From positions 124,001 through 188,000 of the forward strand of contig JAFXUX010000008.1 in the NCBI GenBank assembly GCA_017524805.1: DNA of 64,000 bases, read 5' to 3'. The stretch is from Candidatus Methanomethylophilaceae archaeon. Lineage in GTDB: Archaea; Thermoplasmatota; Thermoplasmata; Methanomassiliicoccales; Methanomethylophilaceae. The position numbers were made by a program, and so were the translations under genes. Below the pieces are notes generated by a model. It was not told the origin of the DNA. It saw only the letters and a program-made list of their open reading frames with translations, and searched no databases. Below, piece by piece: positions 17,438 to 26,780 of this stretch (position 1 is the first letter of the stretch; every line of letters begins with the position of its first letter).

Positions 17438-19401
17438 CTAATAACTTTTCTCGCTCTGGATGAGAGCTTTTTGTAGGTCTTGTTGTCGATGATGGAAAGC
17501 GCATCCCTCGTCATGCTCATAGCCTCGGAGGATTTCTTCGTCTCCAATCCCATCGCTACCCTTCTGCTGAGCGCATCGACCGCACCGCCCCTCTTTTTGA
17601 ACAGGACGGCCGTCATGAGCAGCATGTAGGCGCCGTTCTCGATCATAGTGGAATCGGAATCGTACAGTTCTCCGACCTTCTTCGCTTTCTCCTCCGATGC
17701 CTTGACTTTTTTTGGTTTCCGGATTTCTATATCCAAAGACTCTGCCGCCATTTCGATGATGGCTTCGGCGTTGTGTCTGCGTTCGAAATCCAGTTCCGGA
17801 GGCTGCTCCTCGTCTTCCACGAACACATTTCCGAACAGCTTCTCCAAGCCTTCGAGCATTACCTCGTGGTCTGGCTCCTCCTCTTCAACCTCTATAATCG
17901 ACCGCTTTCTCTCTTCAACCTTCTTTTCAATCTTCTTTTCCTCTTTCTCTTCCTTCTCCTGTCTGCGGACGATCATTTTCGGAGGATCGGCGGGAATCGG
18001 GCAAAGGGAATCGACGACGCGATCCAGGAACGTGATGAATGGTTTCATGCGCTTCCTTATGACCACGGCTCTGCCGAACGGGATCGATTGGAGCTCAGAG
18101 ATGGACATCAAGGGCTCGCCCTCATCGGTTTTCCCGAGCAGTTTCTGCATCATGTCCAAGGTTCCGATCTCTTGGCTGTACATGAACATCAGGTTGGATA
18201 CGTTCCCGAGTATGGCCCCGGCCTTGTCGCAGTATCTGGAGTTCAGCTGGGAGAAAGATTGGATACACATCATCCAGCGGATGTTCCTCGACCTGCTGGT
18301 GCTCAGATACACGTCGACGTCGGGTATCGGCGGGATTACCCCGAATTCGTCGAGGAGGATGTTGCATCTCACCGGCAGCGCGCAATTAGGTTCCCGGGAG
18401 GATCTCTCGTAGAGCCTCTGGATGAGCATGCTGGTTATCAGCGAGGCGATGCTGAAATATGCCCCCGAATCGTCCGGCATAATCAGAAAGATGACCTTCT
18501 GTCTGTCCCCCATGTCGAATATTTCGCTCTCATCGGTGAACATGAGCTTGTTGAGCTCCTTGTTGGAGGAGAACTTCGCCATGTATCCCCTGAACGATCC
18601 GTATACGCTTTTCGCCGTGGTGTCGGCGTTTCTTATGAGGGGAATGAAGCATTGGTTGATGTACGAGTCGTCGGGGAGGTTTTTGACGTACCTGTTCTCT
18701 TCCGAACCGTCGTCGAAGACCTTCCCTACCAGCACGGCGGCCGATGAGAAATTGATTTTTTGGATGTTGTCGTAAGTCTCGAAGAGCATTACGATCGATC
18801 CGCACAGAGCCGATCTGGAGCATTGGGTCCAATACTTGTCGTTGGAGCGGCTTTCTTCGTCTGGTATCAGGCTCAGAGCCATCTTTTCGATGTCGCATAT
18901 GGCTTCGGATTTCCCTTTTTCTCCGGACCTGTATTTCAGGTAGCTTTCTTTCAGCAGATGGACGGCGTTCGATTCCGCCGGGCGCCTCAGATCCAAAACC
19001 ACGTTTTCAATTCCCAGCCTGTCGCATATGGGTTTCAGCCTCGTCCGGCATTCTTCCTTAGGATCGATGATGAACGCCGACTCCCCGGATATTATGCACG
19101 AGAACGCGGATGGAAGCAGGAACAGTTGGGTTTTCCCGACACCCGTAGCGGAGGACAGGAGGGTGTGGGTGCAATCGTTGTCCACGAAGATCTTGCCCTC
19201 ATGGACGTACATGACCGCTCCCCCGCACCCTTTAGGATTCTCAGGATCGAACTCCGATAGTTTGGACAGGAACGTCTTGCTGCTCTGCCATTCGAAGCTC
19301 GAATCTTCGTACGTATCCATCAGGAGGCTTTTTTTGGCTTCATCCGCCGTCATGAAGGCCGAGGGGAAGGACACCATCTCGGAGCCTTCAGGCTCATCCA
19401 T
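17434..19401 (-). CDS. VirD4/TraG-like conjugal-transfer coupling ATPase (orphan)
   Basis: A 655-residue P-loop ATPase related to type IV coupling proteins. Walker A is SSATGVGKTQL (near 80); then FIIDPKEECR; Walker B ILLDEFGVIP (near 350); then SRNIRWMMCIQSFSQLNSRY, typical of VirD4/TraG. It lacks the N-terminal transmembrane helices of canonical VirD4. A Lys/Glu-rich coiled segment follows the ATPase core (about 505-530), then a family-unknown tail. Start at 19401 gives an 8-base overlap (ATGGATGA) with the YbjN-like gene, so they are coupled. No relaxase or mating-pore genes lie nearby. Confidence 0.82.
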   Translation of the reverse strand: MDEPEGSEMVSFPSAFMTADEAKKSLLMDTYEDSSFEWQSSKTFLSKLSEFDPENPKGCGGAVMYVHEGKIFVDNDCTHTLLSSATGVGKTQLFLLPSAFSCIISGESAFIIDPKEECRTRLKPICDRLGIENVVLDLRRPAESNAVHLLKESYLKYRSGEKGKSEAICDIEKMALSLIPDEESRSNDKYWTQCSRSALCGSIVMLFETYDNIQKINFSSAAVLVGKVFDDGSEENRYVKNLPDDSYINQCFIPLIRNADTTAKSVYGSFRGYMAKFSSNKELNKLMFTDESEIFDMGDRQKVIFLIMPDDSGAYFSIASLITSMLIQRLYERSSREPNCALPVRCNILLDEFGVIPPIPDVDVYLSTSRSRNIRWMMCIQSFSQLNSRYCDKAGAILGNVSNLMFMYSQEIGTLDMMQKLLGKTDEGEPLMSISELQSIPFGRAVVIRKRMKPFITFLDRVVDSLCPIPADPPKMIVRRQEKEEKEEKKIEKKVEERKRSIIEVEEEEPDHEVMLEGLEKLFGNVFVEDEEQPPELDFERRHNAEAIIEMAAESLDIEIRKPKKVKASEEKAKKVGELYDSDSTMIENGAYMLLMTAVLFKKRGGAVDALSRRVAMGLETKKSSEAMSMTRDALSIIDNKTYKKLSSRARKVIR

Positions 19402-19882
19402 AAACGATGCCTCCCTCGTTCCTTTCGAAGGAGAATTCGATCGACTTTCTCTTCCCATCCGCCAGGATTATCGCCAGCTTCTCATCGAATTGCCCATCTA
19501 AGTACGCATAGTTGCGATACACGAGGTTGTTTCCGTCTATGTAGTACGCTCCGATCTCGGTTTTCGAATTCAAATCGTTGATGTATTCGGAAGATGGCAT
19601 CTTGTCCAGCCTTCTGGAGGTCAAGACCACTGCCACGTCAGAGTGGATGCGTATCTGCTGGCGAATCCTGCAGGGCTTGACAGTCTCCACGATTGCCGCT
19701 CCTTTGGAGATTTTGTAAGGTATTCCGTAGGAATCCAGCATACCCTTCACCATCTCTATGGCTTCAGATTTGGATTCTATCTTGGGGTGCGAATCCGCCG
19801 GATCATTTTTTTCATTGCTATAAATGGTTTCAGCCGGGCTTTCGTTGCGAGTCATTCCCATCCTCTTCCATTCATGTATCAT
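19394..19882 (-). CDS. YbjN-like / secretion-chaperone-fold protein
   Basis: A 162-residue protein, first of a two-gene operon with the VirD4-like ATPase. Residues 40-160 resemble the YbjN/TY3H fold (an alpha helix, then strands such as IRIHSDVAVVLTSRRL and GNNLVYRNYAYLDG), which is shared with type III secretion chaperones. A chaperone or adaptor role for the ATPase is inferred from coupling alone. The upstream 158 bases are strongly AT-rich and hold divergent promoters. Confidence 0.5.
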   Translation of the reverse strand: MIHEWKRMGMTRNESPAETIYSNEKNDPADSHPKIESKSEAIEMVKGMLDSYGIPYKISKGAAIVETVKPCRIRQQIRIHSDVAVVLTSRRLDKMPSSEYINDLNSKTEIGAYYIDGNNLVYRNYAYLDGQFDEKLAIILADGKRKSIEFSFERNEGGIVYG

Positions 19883-20007
19883 TCATTTGGTATATAAATT
19901 TTAAATCCTAATTTGGATTTTGTTTTTTGGATGTTATCTTATTTAAATAAATACTATTGCATTATACAATTTTGTATTTAGACAAGAGCAATCTCATATT
20001 TCGACGC

Positions 20008-20040
20008 TATTATATAAAGTATCTTCGCTTTCGCAGGGAT
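20008..20040 (+). promoter_or_regulatory. TATA box of hisS
   Basis: CTATTATATAAAG ends at 20019, about 22-30 bases before the ATG at 20041. CAGGGAT immediately before the ATG could act as a weak ribosome site if a short leader is made. The AT-rich 19883-20007 stretch holds no gene. Confidence 0.5.
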
Positions 20041-21297
20041 ATGATTCAGTGTCCGCGTGGTACCAGGGATTTCCTTCCCGATGAGATGGAGAAACGCAGA
20101 TTCTATGAGGGCAGACTCAGGCGTGTCGCAGGGAATTTCGGATTCAGGGAGGTCGAAACCCCCATTTTCGAAGATGCGGAGTTATTCATCCTCAGATCAG
20201 GCCCCAACGTTCTGAAGGAGCTCTATGCGTTCAAGGACAAAGGCGGGCGCGACATCGCTCTCCGTCCGGAGATGACGGCGCCTGCGATACGGATGTTCGT
20301 TAATGGAATGGCTAATGAGCCCAAGCCTATTAAAATATTCTATTTCGGGCAGTGTTTCAGATATGAGAGGCCGCAGAGCGGAAGATACAGGGAGTTCTTC
20401 CAGTTCGGCGCGGAGCTTATCGGCAGCGACACCCCCGAGACCGACGCCGAAGTGATTTCGATGGCCTCCGAGATGATCAAGTCGTTCGGCCTTAAGGATT
20501 ACAGGATCCGCATCGGGCACATCGGAGTTCTCAGGCAGAGGATAGCCGATATCGGCGTACCCAAAGAGAACACCGCTGAAGTCCTGCAGAAATTGGACAA
20601 AAAACTGTATGATGAGGCTCGCCCGCTTTTGGAGGGTATCGGAGCGTCTTCCGCGGACATAGATGCGCTTTTCGAACTGACCGAAACCGTCGGCGGCGTA
20701 GAGGTTCTCGACAAAGTCCCGGGCGAAGCCGGAGATTATCTCAGGCAGGTCGTATCCTATCTTTCCGCCTCTGGGGTGAAGGATGTGGAGATAGATCTGG
20801 GCGTGGTCCGCGGGCTCGATTATTACACAGGCATGGTCTTCGAGGCCGAAGCTCCCTCTCTGGGTGCCGAGAAGCAGATCTGCGGAGGCGGATCCTACAC
20901 TCTCTCCGAGCTTTTCGGAGGGGAGAAGGTATTCTCCACGGGATTCGCCGTAGGGTTCGACAGGATCCTACTCGCCGCAGAGAAGGAGGGGCAGGTCTAT
21001 GAGCCCAAAGGCATCGATGCTTACGTTCTGTCCGTCTCCGATGACATGAGGCTCAAAGCCGCGGAGATCGTGGCATCCCTCCGTTCCGCTGGGATATCCG
21101 CCGACATCGACATAATGGGGCGCAAGATGGCCAAAGCTCTGAAGTACGCCTCGGCGGTGAGGGCGAAGTATGCCGTCATAGTGGGGGCGAAAGAGATGGA
21201 AAGCGGCTCCGTGACCCTCAGAGATATGACCTCCGGCGAGCAGAAGCTCGTGAAAACGGAGGATCTGCCCTCAGAAATAGCGGGAAAACGTTTTTGA
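20041..21297 (+). CDS. hisS: Histidyl-tRNA synthetase
   Basis: Charges tRNA-His. The 418-residue class II enzyme starts MIQCPRGTRDFLPDEM (the CPRGTRD motif 1 region is diagnostic), has motif 2 RYERPQSGRYREFFQFG (near 108-124), the histidine-binding LDYYTGMVFE (near 260) and GGGSY, motif 3 FAVGFDRIL, and a C-terminal anticodon domain (about 325-418). Complete and of normal length. The longer upstream frame is discounted because the TATA box at 20011 would lie inside it. Confidence 0.96.
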   Translation: MIQCPRGTRDFLPDEMEKRRFYEGRLRRVAGNFGFREVETPIFEDAELFILRSGPNVLKELYAFKDKGGRDIALRPEMTAPAIRMFVNGMANEPKPIKIFYFGQCFRYERPQSGRYREFFQFGAELIGSDTPETDAEVISMASEMIKSFGLKDYRIRIGHIGVLRQRIADIGVPKENTAEVLQKLDKKLYDEARPLLEGIGASSADIDALFELTETVGGVEVLDKVPGEAGDYLRQVVSYLSASGVKDVEIDLGVVRGLDYYTGMVFEAEAPSLGAEKQICGGGSYTLSELFGGEKVFSTGFAVGFDRILLAAEKEGQVYEPKGIDAYVLSVSDDMRLKAAEIVASLRSAGISADIDIMGRKMAKALKYASAVRAKYAVIVGAKEMESGSVTLRDMTSGEQKLVKTEDLPSEIAGKRF

Positions 21298-21298
21298 C

Positions 21299-21352
21299 GG
21301 GGGTGCAGCCCCATTTTCGGTCGCTTTTGGTGGGGAGGGGATGTCCCTCCCC
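21299..21352. terminator. Hairpins between hisS and the convergent surface-protein gene
   Basis: GGGG-TGCAG-CCCC followed by ATTTTC directly after hisS, then GGGGAGGG/CCCTCCCC (21332-21352). Either strand could use the second. Confidence 0.55.
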
Positions 21353-21362
21353 CTGAAAGCGT

Positions 21363-22127
21363 TCATTTGGACCATTTGGGTTTGAGGCTCGCGTACACGA
21401 GAACCGCGAATATCAGTATCGTGATCGATGCGAACAGGGCCGCATAAAGCAGCGAAGAGCCTTCGGGCTGGCTGAACCCGTTTTCCTCGTAGGTCACGTC
21501 CACATAGATCACCGGATCCTTTTCGTAGCTCTCGGTGTTGAATGTGAACTCCTGAGTCGTCTTCACGCTTCCGCGATAGGTGTTGGAGACCCATTTTTTG
21601 GCTTCGAAGTCGTAGTAATGGAGGTCTTCGGGGTCATCGACGTAGCAGCAGATTTCGTGGCCGTTGTTGTCGACCGCTTTCGTCACGCAGAACGTGAACG
21701 AATCACCGGCTTTCACGAGGAAATCGGCTCCCCAGGGGGAATAGAAGACTTCGGGTATGACCTGTATGATGCCCCTTTCATCCGTGTACTTCAGCTGCAT
21801 GAAGATGAAAACGTCGTCAGAGATGCAATAGACTCTGATGGGCTCGCCCACGCGGAAATCGGAATCCTCCTCGGGCACAGTGCCCTTGTGGTCCCCGTCG
21901 AGTATCCTGCTCATCTGGGACAGTTTGTCGGCGCTGCTCTCTTTGAAGAACATCTCGTTCGAAGTCTTCTCAAGCGCGAGGTCGTACGTTGTCCTGTAAT
22001 AGCCGGCGTAGGAGTTCGATATCCTCACGGTTCCCCCGTCGGCCGAAGCTTCATCGGACAGCGCGGGAACGAACGATGACGCCAGTAATACCGCCAAAGC
22101 GATTGCGGCTGCTATCTTCCTTTCCAT
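21363..22127 (-). CDS. Exported, membrane-anchored protein linked to ABC-2 exporter
   Basis: A 254-residue protein with a signal peptide (residues 1-27, ending near ALSDEASADG), an extracellular beta-rich domain and one C-terminal transmembrane helix (about 226-248) followed by KPKWSK. Its ATG overlaps the stop of the ABC permease (TGATG), so it is the third gene of that operon. Domain unrecognised; it may be an accessory or substrate-capture subunit of the exporter. Confidence 0.65.
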   Translation of the reverse strand: MERKIAAAIALAVLLASSFVPALSDEASADGGTVRISNSYAGYYRTTYDLALEKTSNEMFFKESSADKLSQMSRILDGDHKGTVPEEDSDFRVGEPIRVYCISDDVFIFMQLKYTDERGIIQVIPEVFYSPWGADFLVKAGDSFTFCVTKAVDNNGHEICCYVDDPEDLHYYDFEAKKWVSNTYRGSVKTTQEFTFNTESYEKDPVIYVDVTYEENGFSQPEGSSLLYAALFASITILIFAVLVYASLKPKWSK

Positions 22128-23149
22128 CACATCTCCCTCCTGCTGATTCTGTAGTATCCGATCGCAAGCATCGCAATCGCCCATGCGATCCCCACGGCTA
22201 TCATTGTCCACACCGATGAGAGGTCCATGAACGCTATGGCTATCATTCCCACAGATCCGGACATGGGCGCTCCGAGTATCCCCAGCGCGGCTTCGCCGAG
22301 GAAGAACGGGAGCAGGGTCAGGGTATAATCGTTGAACTGGGTGCATATGATCATCGCGGCGAACGGAATTATGAAGCTCATGACTGCGAACGGCAATATC
22401 GACGATCCCTTTTTGGTGAAGCATCCTAGGCAGTAAGCGGTAGCGGAGTACGCCAGGATGCCGATGACCGTGAGAAGCAGGGATTCGAGGATGAGGTCCG
22501 CGAATATGGTGTCGTATTTCGTGATGACGGTGATGATCGCCATGCTGTACGCGAACATGAACACCCCGACGCACATGACGAACCCGGCCAGATACTTCCC
22601 GAAATAGAACGATGCGCGGGACATCGGCAGCGGGATGTTCAGATAGGCTGTTCTGTCCTTGAACTCGGTAGGCATCTGCTTCCCGCACATGACCGAAGTC
22701 ACCAGACCGAGCATCAGCGGCAGGAAGAAGAGGAGCCCGGCTATGCGGGTGTTCGAATAGGCCTCGCTGAAACCGAAATTCGTAAGGAAGTTCACGAATC
22801 CCGGCACCCCCAAGGCAATAATCGGTATCAGAAGCGCCATGAACAGGAGGATGTAAGTCCATTTCATCTTCGCGAACAGTTTCATCTGGGCCATGAAAAC
22901 GGTCAGAGTCTGGTTCGCGGAGGATCTGATCGAGTATCTGACGTTCCTGTGGGCCTCCTCGTCGGTGGCGTAATATCCCGTGTTCCTCCAGGTGCCGGAT
23001 CCTTCTCTCTGGGTTTCGCCCTCGACGTGCGAGTAGAAGGATTCTTCCATCGCCTTCTTTTCCGCTTCATTCCTGGCCCTCGCTGCCTCCCCCTTTTCGA
23101 CGGTCTTTTCGAAGGAAAAGAAATCGACCACTTTCGACAGGCCGCTCAT
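22127..23149 (-). CDS. ABC-2 type transporter permease
   Basis: A 340-residue membrane protein with a charged cytoplasmic N-terminal 90 residues and six predicted transmembrane helices from about 95 to 335, the ABC-2/NosY layout. It overlaps the ATPase gene by four bases and the surface-protein gene by one. The three-gene unit resembles exporters for peptides, lipids or copper-related systems, but nothing identifies the substrate. Confidence 0.85.
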   Translation of the reverse strand: MSGLSKVVDFFSFEKTVEKGEAARARNEAEKKAMEESFYSHVEGETQREGSGTWRNTGYYATDEEAHRNVRYSIRSSANQTLTVFMAQMKLFAKMKWTYILLFMALLIPIIALGVPGFVNFLTNFGFSEAYSNTRIAGLLFFLPLMLGLVTSVMCGKQMPTEFKDRTAYLNIPLPMSRASFYFGKYLAGFVMCVGVFMFAYSMAIITVITKYDTIFADLILESLLLTVIGILAYSATAYCLGCFTKKGSSILPFAVMSFIIPFAAMIICTQFNDYTLTLLPFFLGEAALGILGAPMSGSVGMIAIAFMDLSSVWTMIAVGIAWAIAMLAIGYYRISRREM

Positions 23150-24093
23150 GGTTTCTCACCTTCCGTGAGCTCCATGTAGAAAGTCTCCAGCGAGGCTCCT
23201 CTCTCGTTCATCGAGAGCATGCCGGCGCCGGAGTCGAAGACTGCTTTGGCGATCGCGGCTTGCTGCTCCGGGGTGCCCTGGAACCCTATGGATACCGTGC
23301 ATTTCCCTTTGCGCTCGGCGGAGGAGACGCCCTCCATCGCGGATATGTCCCTCAGCGAATCGTCAGGAATGGGCCTGATGGTGCAGATGGTCAGTTCCAC
23401 GCCGGTATGTCCGCTGCTGTGGATCAGCGTGCTGACGTCGCCGGATGCTATGGTCCTGCCGTCCCTTATCATCGCGACGGAGCCGCACAGCTCGGAGACC
23501 TCGCTCAGGATGTGGGTGCTTATCAGGAGCGTCCTGTCCTTGGATTTGAGCCCTTTGAGTATCTGCCTCACCTCGACCATCCCTCTCGGATCGAGGCCGG
23601 ATGTTGGCTCGTCGAGTATGATGATCTCCGGGTTCGGAAGCAATGCCTGGGCGATGACGACCCTCTGGCGCATCCCCTTGGAGAATCCGCTTATCGGTTT
23701 GTCTCTCCATTCCCACATCTTCATCGTCTCCAGGACGTCCCTGGATCTGATGGCGATCTCCGTTCTGTCCATCCCGTATATCTTCCCGATGTACTCTAGT
23801 ATCTCCGCGGGAGAGAACGAAGGGTAGAGGTCCGGAGTCTCTATGACGCAGCCCACATGCTCCATCGCGTGCCTGTGGTCTTTGATGTCGATCCCATCGA
23901 TGCGGACCGTCCCGGAAGTGGGTCTGAGAAGGCCGGTGATGGCTTTGAGCGTAGTGCTTTTGCCTGCGCCGTTCGGGCCCATGAGGCCCATGAATTCACC
24001 CCTTCTAACGGACAGGTTGATGTCTGAGATCGCTGTAAAATTGCCATAGGTCTTTGTGAGATGTTCCGTTTCGATGGCAATCTCGTTTCCCAT
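23146..24093 (-). CDS. ABC transporter ATP-binding protein
   Basis: A 315-residue ATPase with Walker A GPNGAGKST (near 39-47), Q-loop replaced by VIETPDLYPSF as in the NosF/CcmA-like group, signature FSKGMRQRV (near 138), Walker B IIILDEPTSGLDP and H-loop STHILSE. A C-terminal regulatory extension of about 90 residues is present. First gene of the exporter operon. Confidence 0.93.
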   Translation of the reverse strand: MGNEIAIETEHLTKTYGNFTAISDINLSVRRGEFMGLMGPNGAGKSTTLKAITGLLRPTSGTVRIDGIDIKDHRHAMEHVGCVIETPDLYPSFSPAEILEYIGKIYGMDRTEIAIRSRDVLETMKMWEWRDKPISGFSKGMRQRVVIAQALLPNPEIIILDEPTSGLDPRGMVEVRQILKGLKSKDRTLLISTHILSEVSELCGSVAMIRDGRTIASGDVSTLIHSSGHTGVELTICTIRPIPDDSLRDISAMEGVSSAERKGKCTVSIGFQGTPEQQAAIAKAVFDSGAGMLSMNERGASLETFYMELTEGEKP

Positions 24094-24139
24094 ATCCGCA
24101 AGAGAATCCGTGCGGTATTTAACGTTGGTTATTCAGGTT

Positions 24140-24550
24140 TCATAAAAGGCTTCGGTTCGAATCCAAGGTTCTGTTCACCAGCTCGTCCGCTTTCGGGATG
24201 AATTCCTCGTGCCTGCGGACGTTCCTGTATTTCACGGAAGGTATCAGCGATGCCAGCGCCACGGCATCGTCGTGCAGCGCCTTCATGTCCGGGGATTTCA
24301 CCTTGTACTGCCCGGTCATCTGCCTTATGACCAGCTGGGAATCCATGACGAATTCGGCTTCTTCCGCGCCCAGATCCAGCGCCTCTTTGATCCCGGCGAT
24401 GAGGCCGCGGTATTCGGCGTAATTGTTGGTGCGGACCCCCAGGAACTCAGACTTTTCGCGGATGATTTTCTTGTCCAGCGTCACGACCACGCCGTACGCA
24501 GCCTTCCCTGGGTTCCCTCTGGATCCGCCGTCGGTGTAGATTATGTACAT
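24140..24550 (-). CDS. rnhA: Ribonuclease HI-like protein
   Basis: A 136-residue RNase H: the first catalytic Asp in YTDGGSRGNPGKAAYG (near 6), Glu in NNYAEYRGLIAG (near 47), and Asp in FVMDSQLVIRQM (near 70). It belongs to the archaeal/RnhB-free type I group (Sso-like, short) that removes RNA from RNA-DNA hybrids. The start ATG lies inside the 3' end of panD (10-base overlap), so it is translationally coupled to panD. Confidence 0.93.
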   Translation of the reverse strand: MYIIYTDGGSRGNPGKAAYGVVVTLDKKIIREKSEFLGVRTNNYAEYRGLIAGIKEALDLGAEEAEFVMDSQLVIRQMTGQYKVKSPDMKALHDDAVALASLIPSVKYRNVRRHEEFIPKADELVNRTLDSNRSLL

Positions 24551-24897
24551 CGGTATACCAGGTCCCTGACGGGCTTGTTGTCGCCGTCGACCAGCACGAC
24601 TTTGGCATGGATCGGATCGTTGGTGAGCTCGAAAGCCATTATGATGACCTTGTCGCCTATCTCGCACATGTGCGCCGCGGCTCCGTTGAGCGCTATGATT
24701 CCGGATCCGCGCTCTCCCGGCAGGGTATACGTCTCGAAGCGGCTTCCGTTGTTCACGTCGGCCACCAGAACCTTCTCGCCCACCCATATGCCTACCCTGT
24801 CTAGGAGGTCCAGATCGACGGTTATGCTGCCCTCGTAATCGGGGCGGGCCTCCGTGACGGTCGCCCTGTGGATTTTGCTGCGGATCATCCAGCGCAT
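24541..24897 (-). CDS. panD: Aspartate 1-decarboxylase, pyruvoyl type
   Basis: Makes beta-alanine from aspartate for pantothenate and CoA. The 118-residue protein aligns by eye throughout with bacterial PanD: KIHRATVTEA, then the self-cleavage site YEGS with the scissile Gly-Ser bond at 23-24 (Ser becomes the pyruvoyl group), then GERGSGIIALNGAAAH and GDKVIIMAF. Most methanogens use a PLP enzyme (MfnA) for this step, so a bacterial-type PanD suggests transfer. Operon with rnhA. Confidence 0.92.
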   Translation of the reverse strand: MRWMIRSKIHRATVTEARPDYEGSITVDLDLLDRVGIWVGEKVLVADVNNGSRFETYTLPGERGSGIIALNGAAAHMCEIGDKVIIMAFELTNDPIHAKVVLVDGDNKPVRDLVYRCT

Positions 24898-24938
24898 GCG
24901 CGACCATCGGCGTACAATAAATGAACTTTCCGTCGGTT

Positions 24939-25730
24939 TCAGCCTTTGAAGGAACCGTAGAGCCTGACGGTATTGGCTCCGCGCTCGTCTTTCTCGAATT
25001 TGGCGTCTATTCCGAACACGATTCTCATGTTCTCTTCCGTGAGTATGTCTTCGGGCCTGCCCATGGCGAAAATGTTGCGGTCGTGAATGAGAACCATCCT
25101 GTCGCAGTAGCGGGCGACCATGGGAAGGTCGTGGGACACTATGACGACTGTGAGCCCCTTCTCGCGGGATAAGTCCCTGATCAGATCCAGGATCTCGAAT
25201 TGCATGTTGATGTCGAGATGCAGCGTGGGCTCGTCCATCAGGATGATGTCCGGGGATTGGGCTATGGCCCTGGCGATGATCGCCCTTTGCCTCTCCCCGC
25301 CGCTCATGGTGTTGATGTGGCGGTCGGCCATGTCCGAGATTCCGGTCTGCTCCATGGCTTCCTTTATTATGCGCTCGTCATCGGAGGTGAGGCCTCTCAA
25401 AGATTCCTGGAACGGCATCCTGCCCATCTCCACGATCTCTCTGACAGTGAATGCGAAGCGTATCTCGTTGGATTGCGGCACGACGGCTACTTTCTTGGCT
25501 ATATCCTTCTTTCTCATGTCAGCGATGTCGTCCCCCTCAATGAGGACGCATCCATGCTCTGGAGAGAGGTTTCTGTTGAGATTCTTGAGGAGGGTAGATT
25601 TCCCGCATCCGTTCGGGCCGAGTATCCCTAGTATCTCCCCTTTGCCGACGCTGAGGCTGATGCTGTCGAGGACTTTCTTCTCCCTGTAGGAATAGCTGAG
25701 TTCTTCGACATCCATTTTCCCGCTCACCAT
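24939..25730 (-). CDS. Iron-siderophore/cobalamin-type ABC importer ATPase
   Basis: A 263-residue FecE/BtuD-like ATPase: Walker A GPNGCGKST (near 38-46), Q-loop VVPQSNE, signature SGGERQRAIIARA, Walker B IILMDEPTLHLD and H-loop VSHDL. Start at 25730 follows GGAGGTG closely and overlaps the permease stop by seven bases; ATG 25715 is an alternative. Last gene of the binding protein-permease-ATPase unit. Confidence 0.93.
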   Translation of the reverse strand: MVSGKMDVEELSYSYREKKVLDSISLSVGKGEILGILGPNGCGKSTLLKNLNRNLSPEHGCVLIEGDDIADMRKKDIAKKVAVVPQSNEIRFAFTVREIVEMGRMPFQESLRGLTSDDERIIKEAMEQTGISDMADRHINTMSGGERQRAIIARAIAQSPDIILMDEPTLHLDINMQFEILDLIRDLSREKGLTVVIVSHDLPMVARYCDRMVLIHDRNIFAMGRPEDILTEENMRIVFGIDAKFEKDERGANTVRLYGSFKG

Positions 25731-26752
25731 CCCACCTCCTTTTTCCTGCTGCACAGAAGATAGATGAAGAACGGCGCTCCGATGATGGCTGTGACTATCC
25801 CTATCGGAAGGACGCCGAAGAACTGGGCGGCATAATGGGCTATGAAGTCGCACATCACCACGAAGGCTCCCCCGCCGACGGCCGACAGAGGAAGTATCAG
25901 GCGGTTGTCAGGGCCGAGGATCAGCCTTATCATGTGCGGTATGACCAGCCCGACGAATCCTATGGTGCCTGCGAAGCATACGCAAGCGGCAACGACGAGG
26001 GATGAGACGACGAGAAGGAACAGCCTGGTCCTTCTGACGTCGACGCCCAGGTCCATGGCATGGGCATCCCCAAGCATCATCGCGTTCAGGTTCATGGATT
26101 GGGTAAGCATCAGAGCGATTCCGATGAAGATTATCGGGAGCGCAACGCATATCTCATTCCATCCGGCATCTCCGAGGCTTCCCATGGACCAGAACACTAT
26201 GCTCCCCATCTTCTCGCTGGGCGCGACGTAGGTAAGGAACGAGACCAGCGCGGAGATCAGAGACGAGACAGCGACTCCGGCGAGGACCAATGTCTCGGTT
26301 TTCACCAGGCTTCCTCCGGAGCGCGATATTGTGTAGACCAGAACCATCGTCGCGAAGCACAGAACGAAGGCGGCCAGCGGCTGGGTGATTGCCATCGGGA
26401 TCAAGGATATCGGGAATATTATGGCCAATGCGGCTCCCAGAGACGCCCCAGAAGACAGCCCAAGGATGTAAGGCGTGGCCAGAGGGTTTCTGAACACCGC
26501 TTGCATCACGCCTCCGGTTACTGCGAGGCCGGCGCCTATCCCTATGCCGAATACGATGCGGGGGACGTTGTGCCCGTTGACGATGATGTCGTTGGCCCAC
26601 GTCCCATGGCCTAGGAGAGCATCCACGACTTCGGCGATCGAAAGCATTTCCTTCCCGGCGATGGAAAGGTCCAGGAAGACGAATATGAGGAGGAGGGCCA
26701 AAGATATGGCCATCACAATCAGCGACGATGCGATTCCGCGCTTAGCTTTCAT
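25724..26752 (-). CDS. FecCD-type ABC importer permease
   Basis: A 342-residue membrane protein of the FecCD/BtuC family with about ten helices and family motifs GVMQAVFRNPLATPYILG (near 80-98) and GFVGLVIPHMIRLILGPDN (near 268-287). It should form a homodimer with two copies of the downstream ATPase to move a metal chelate or corrinoid. Spacing of 28 bases to the binding-protein gene indicates a single operon. Confidence 0.95.
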   Translation of the reverse strand: MKAKRGIASSLIVMAISLALLLIFVFLDLSIAGKEMLSIAEVVDALLGHGTWANDIIVNGHNVPRIVFGIGIGAGLAVTGGVMQAVFRNPLATPYILGLSSGASLGAALAIIFPISLIPMAITQPLAAFVLCFATMVLVYTISRSGGSLVKTETLVLAGVAVSSLISALVSFLTYVAPSEKMGSIVFWSMGSLGDAGWNEICVALPIIFIGIALMLTQSMNLNAMMLGDAHAMDLGVDVRRTRLFLLVVSSLVVAACVCFAGTIGFVGLVIPHMIRLILGPDNRLILPLSAVGGGAFVVMCDFIAHYAAQFFGVLPIGIVTAIIGAPFFIYLLCSRKKEVGW

Positions 26753-26780
26753 TCTCCTCCTCCTTGTGTTTGGGTTCCGC

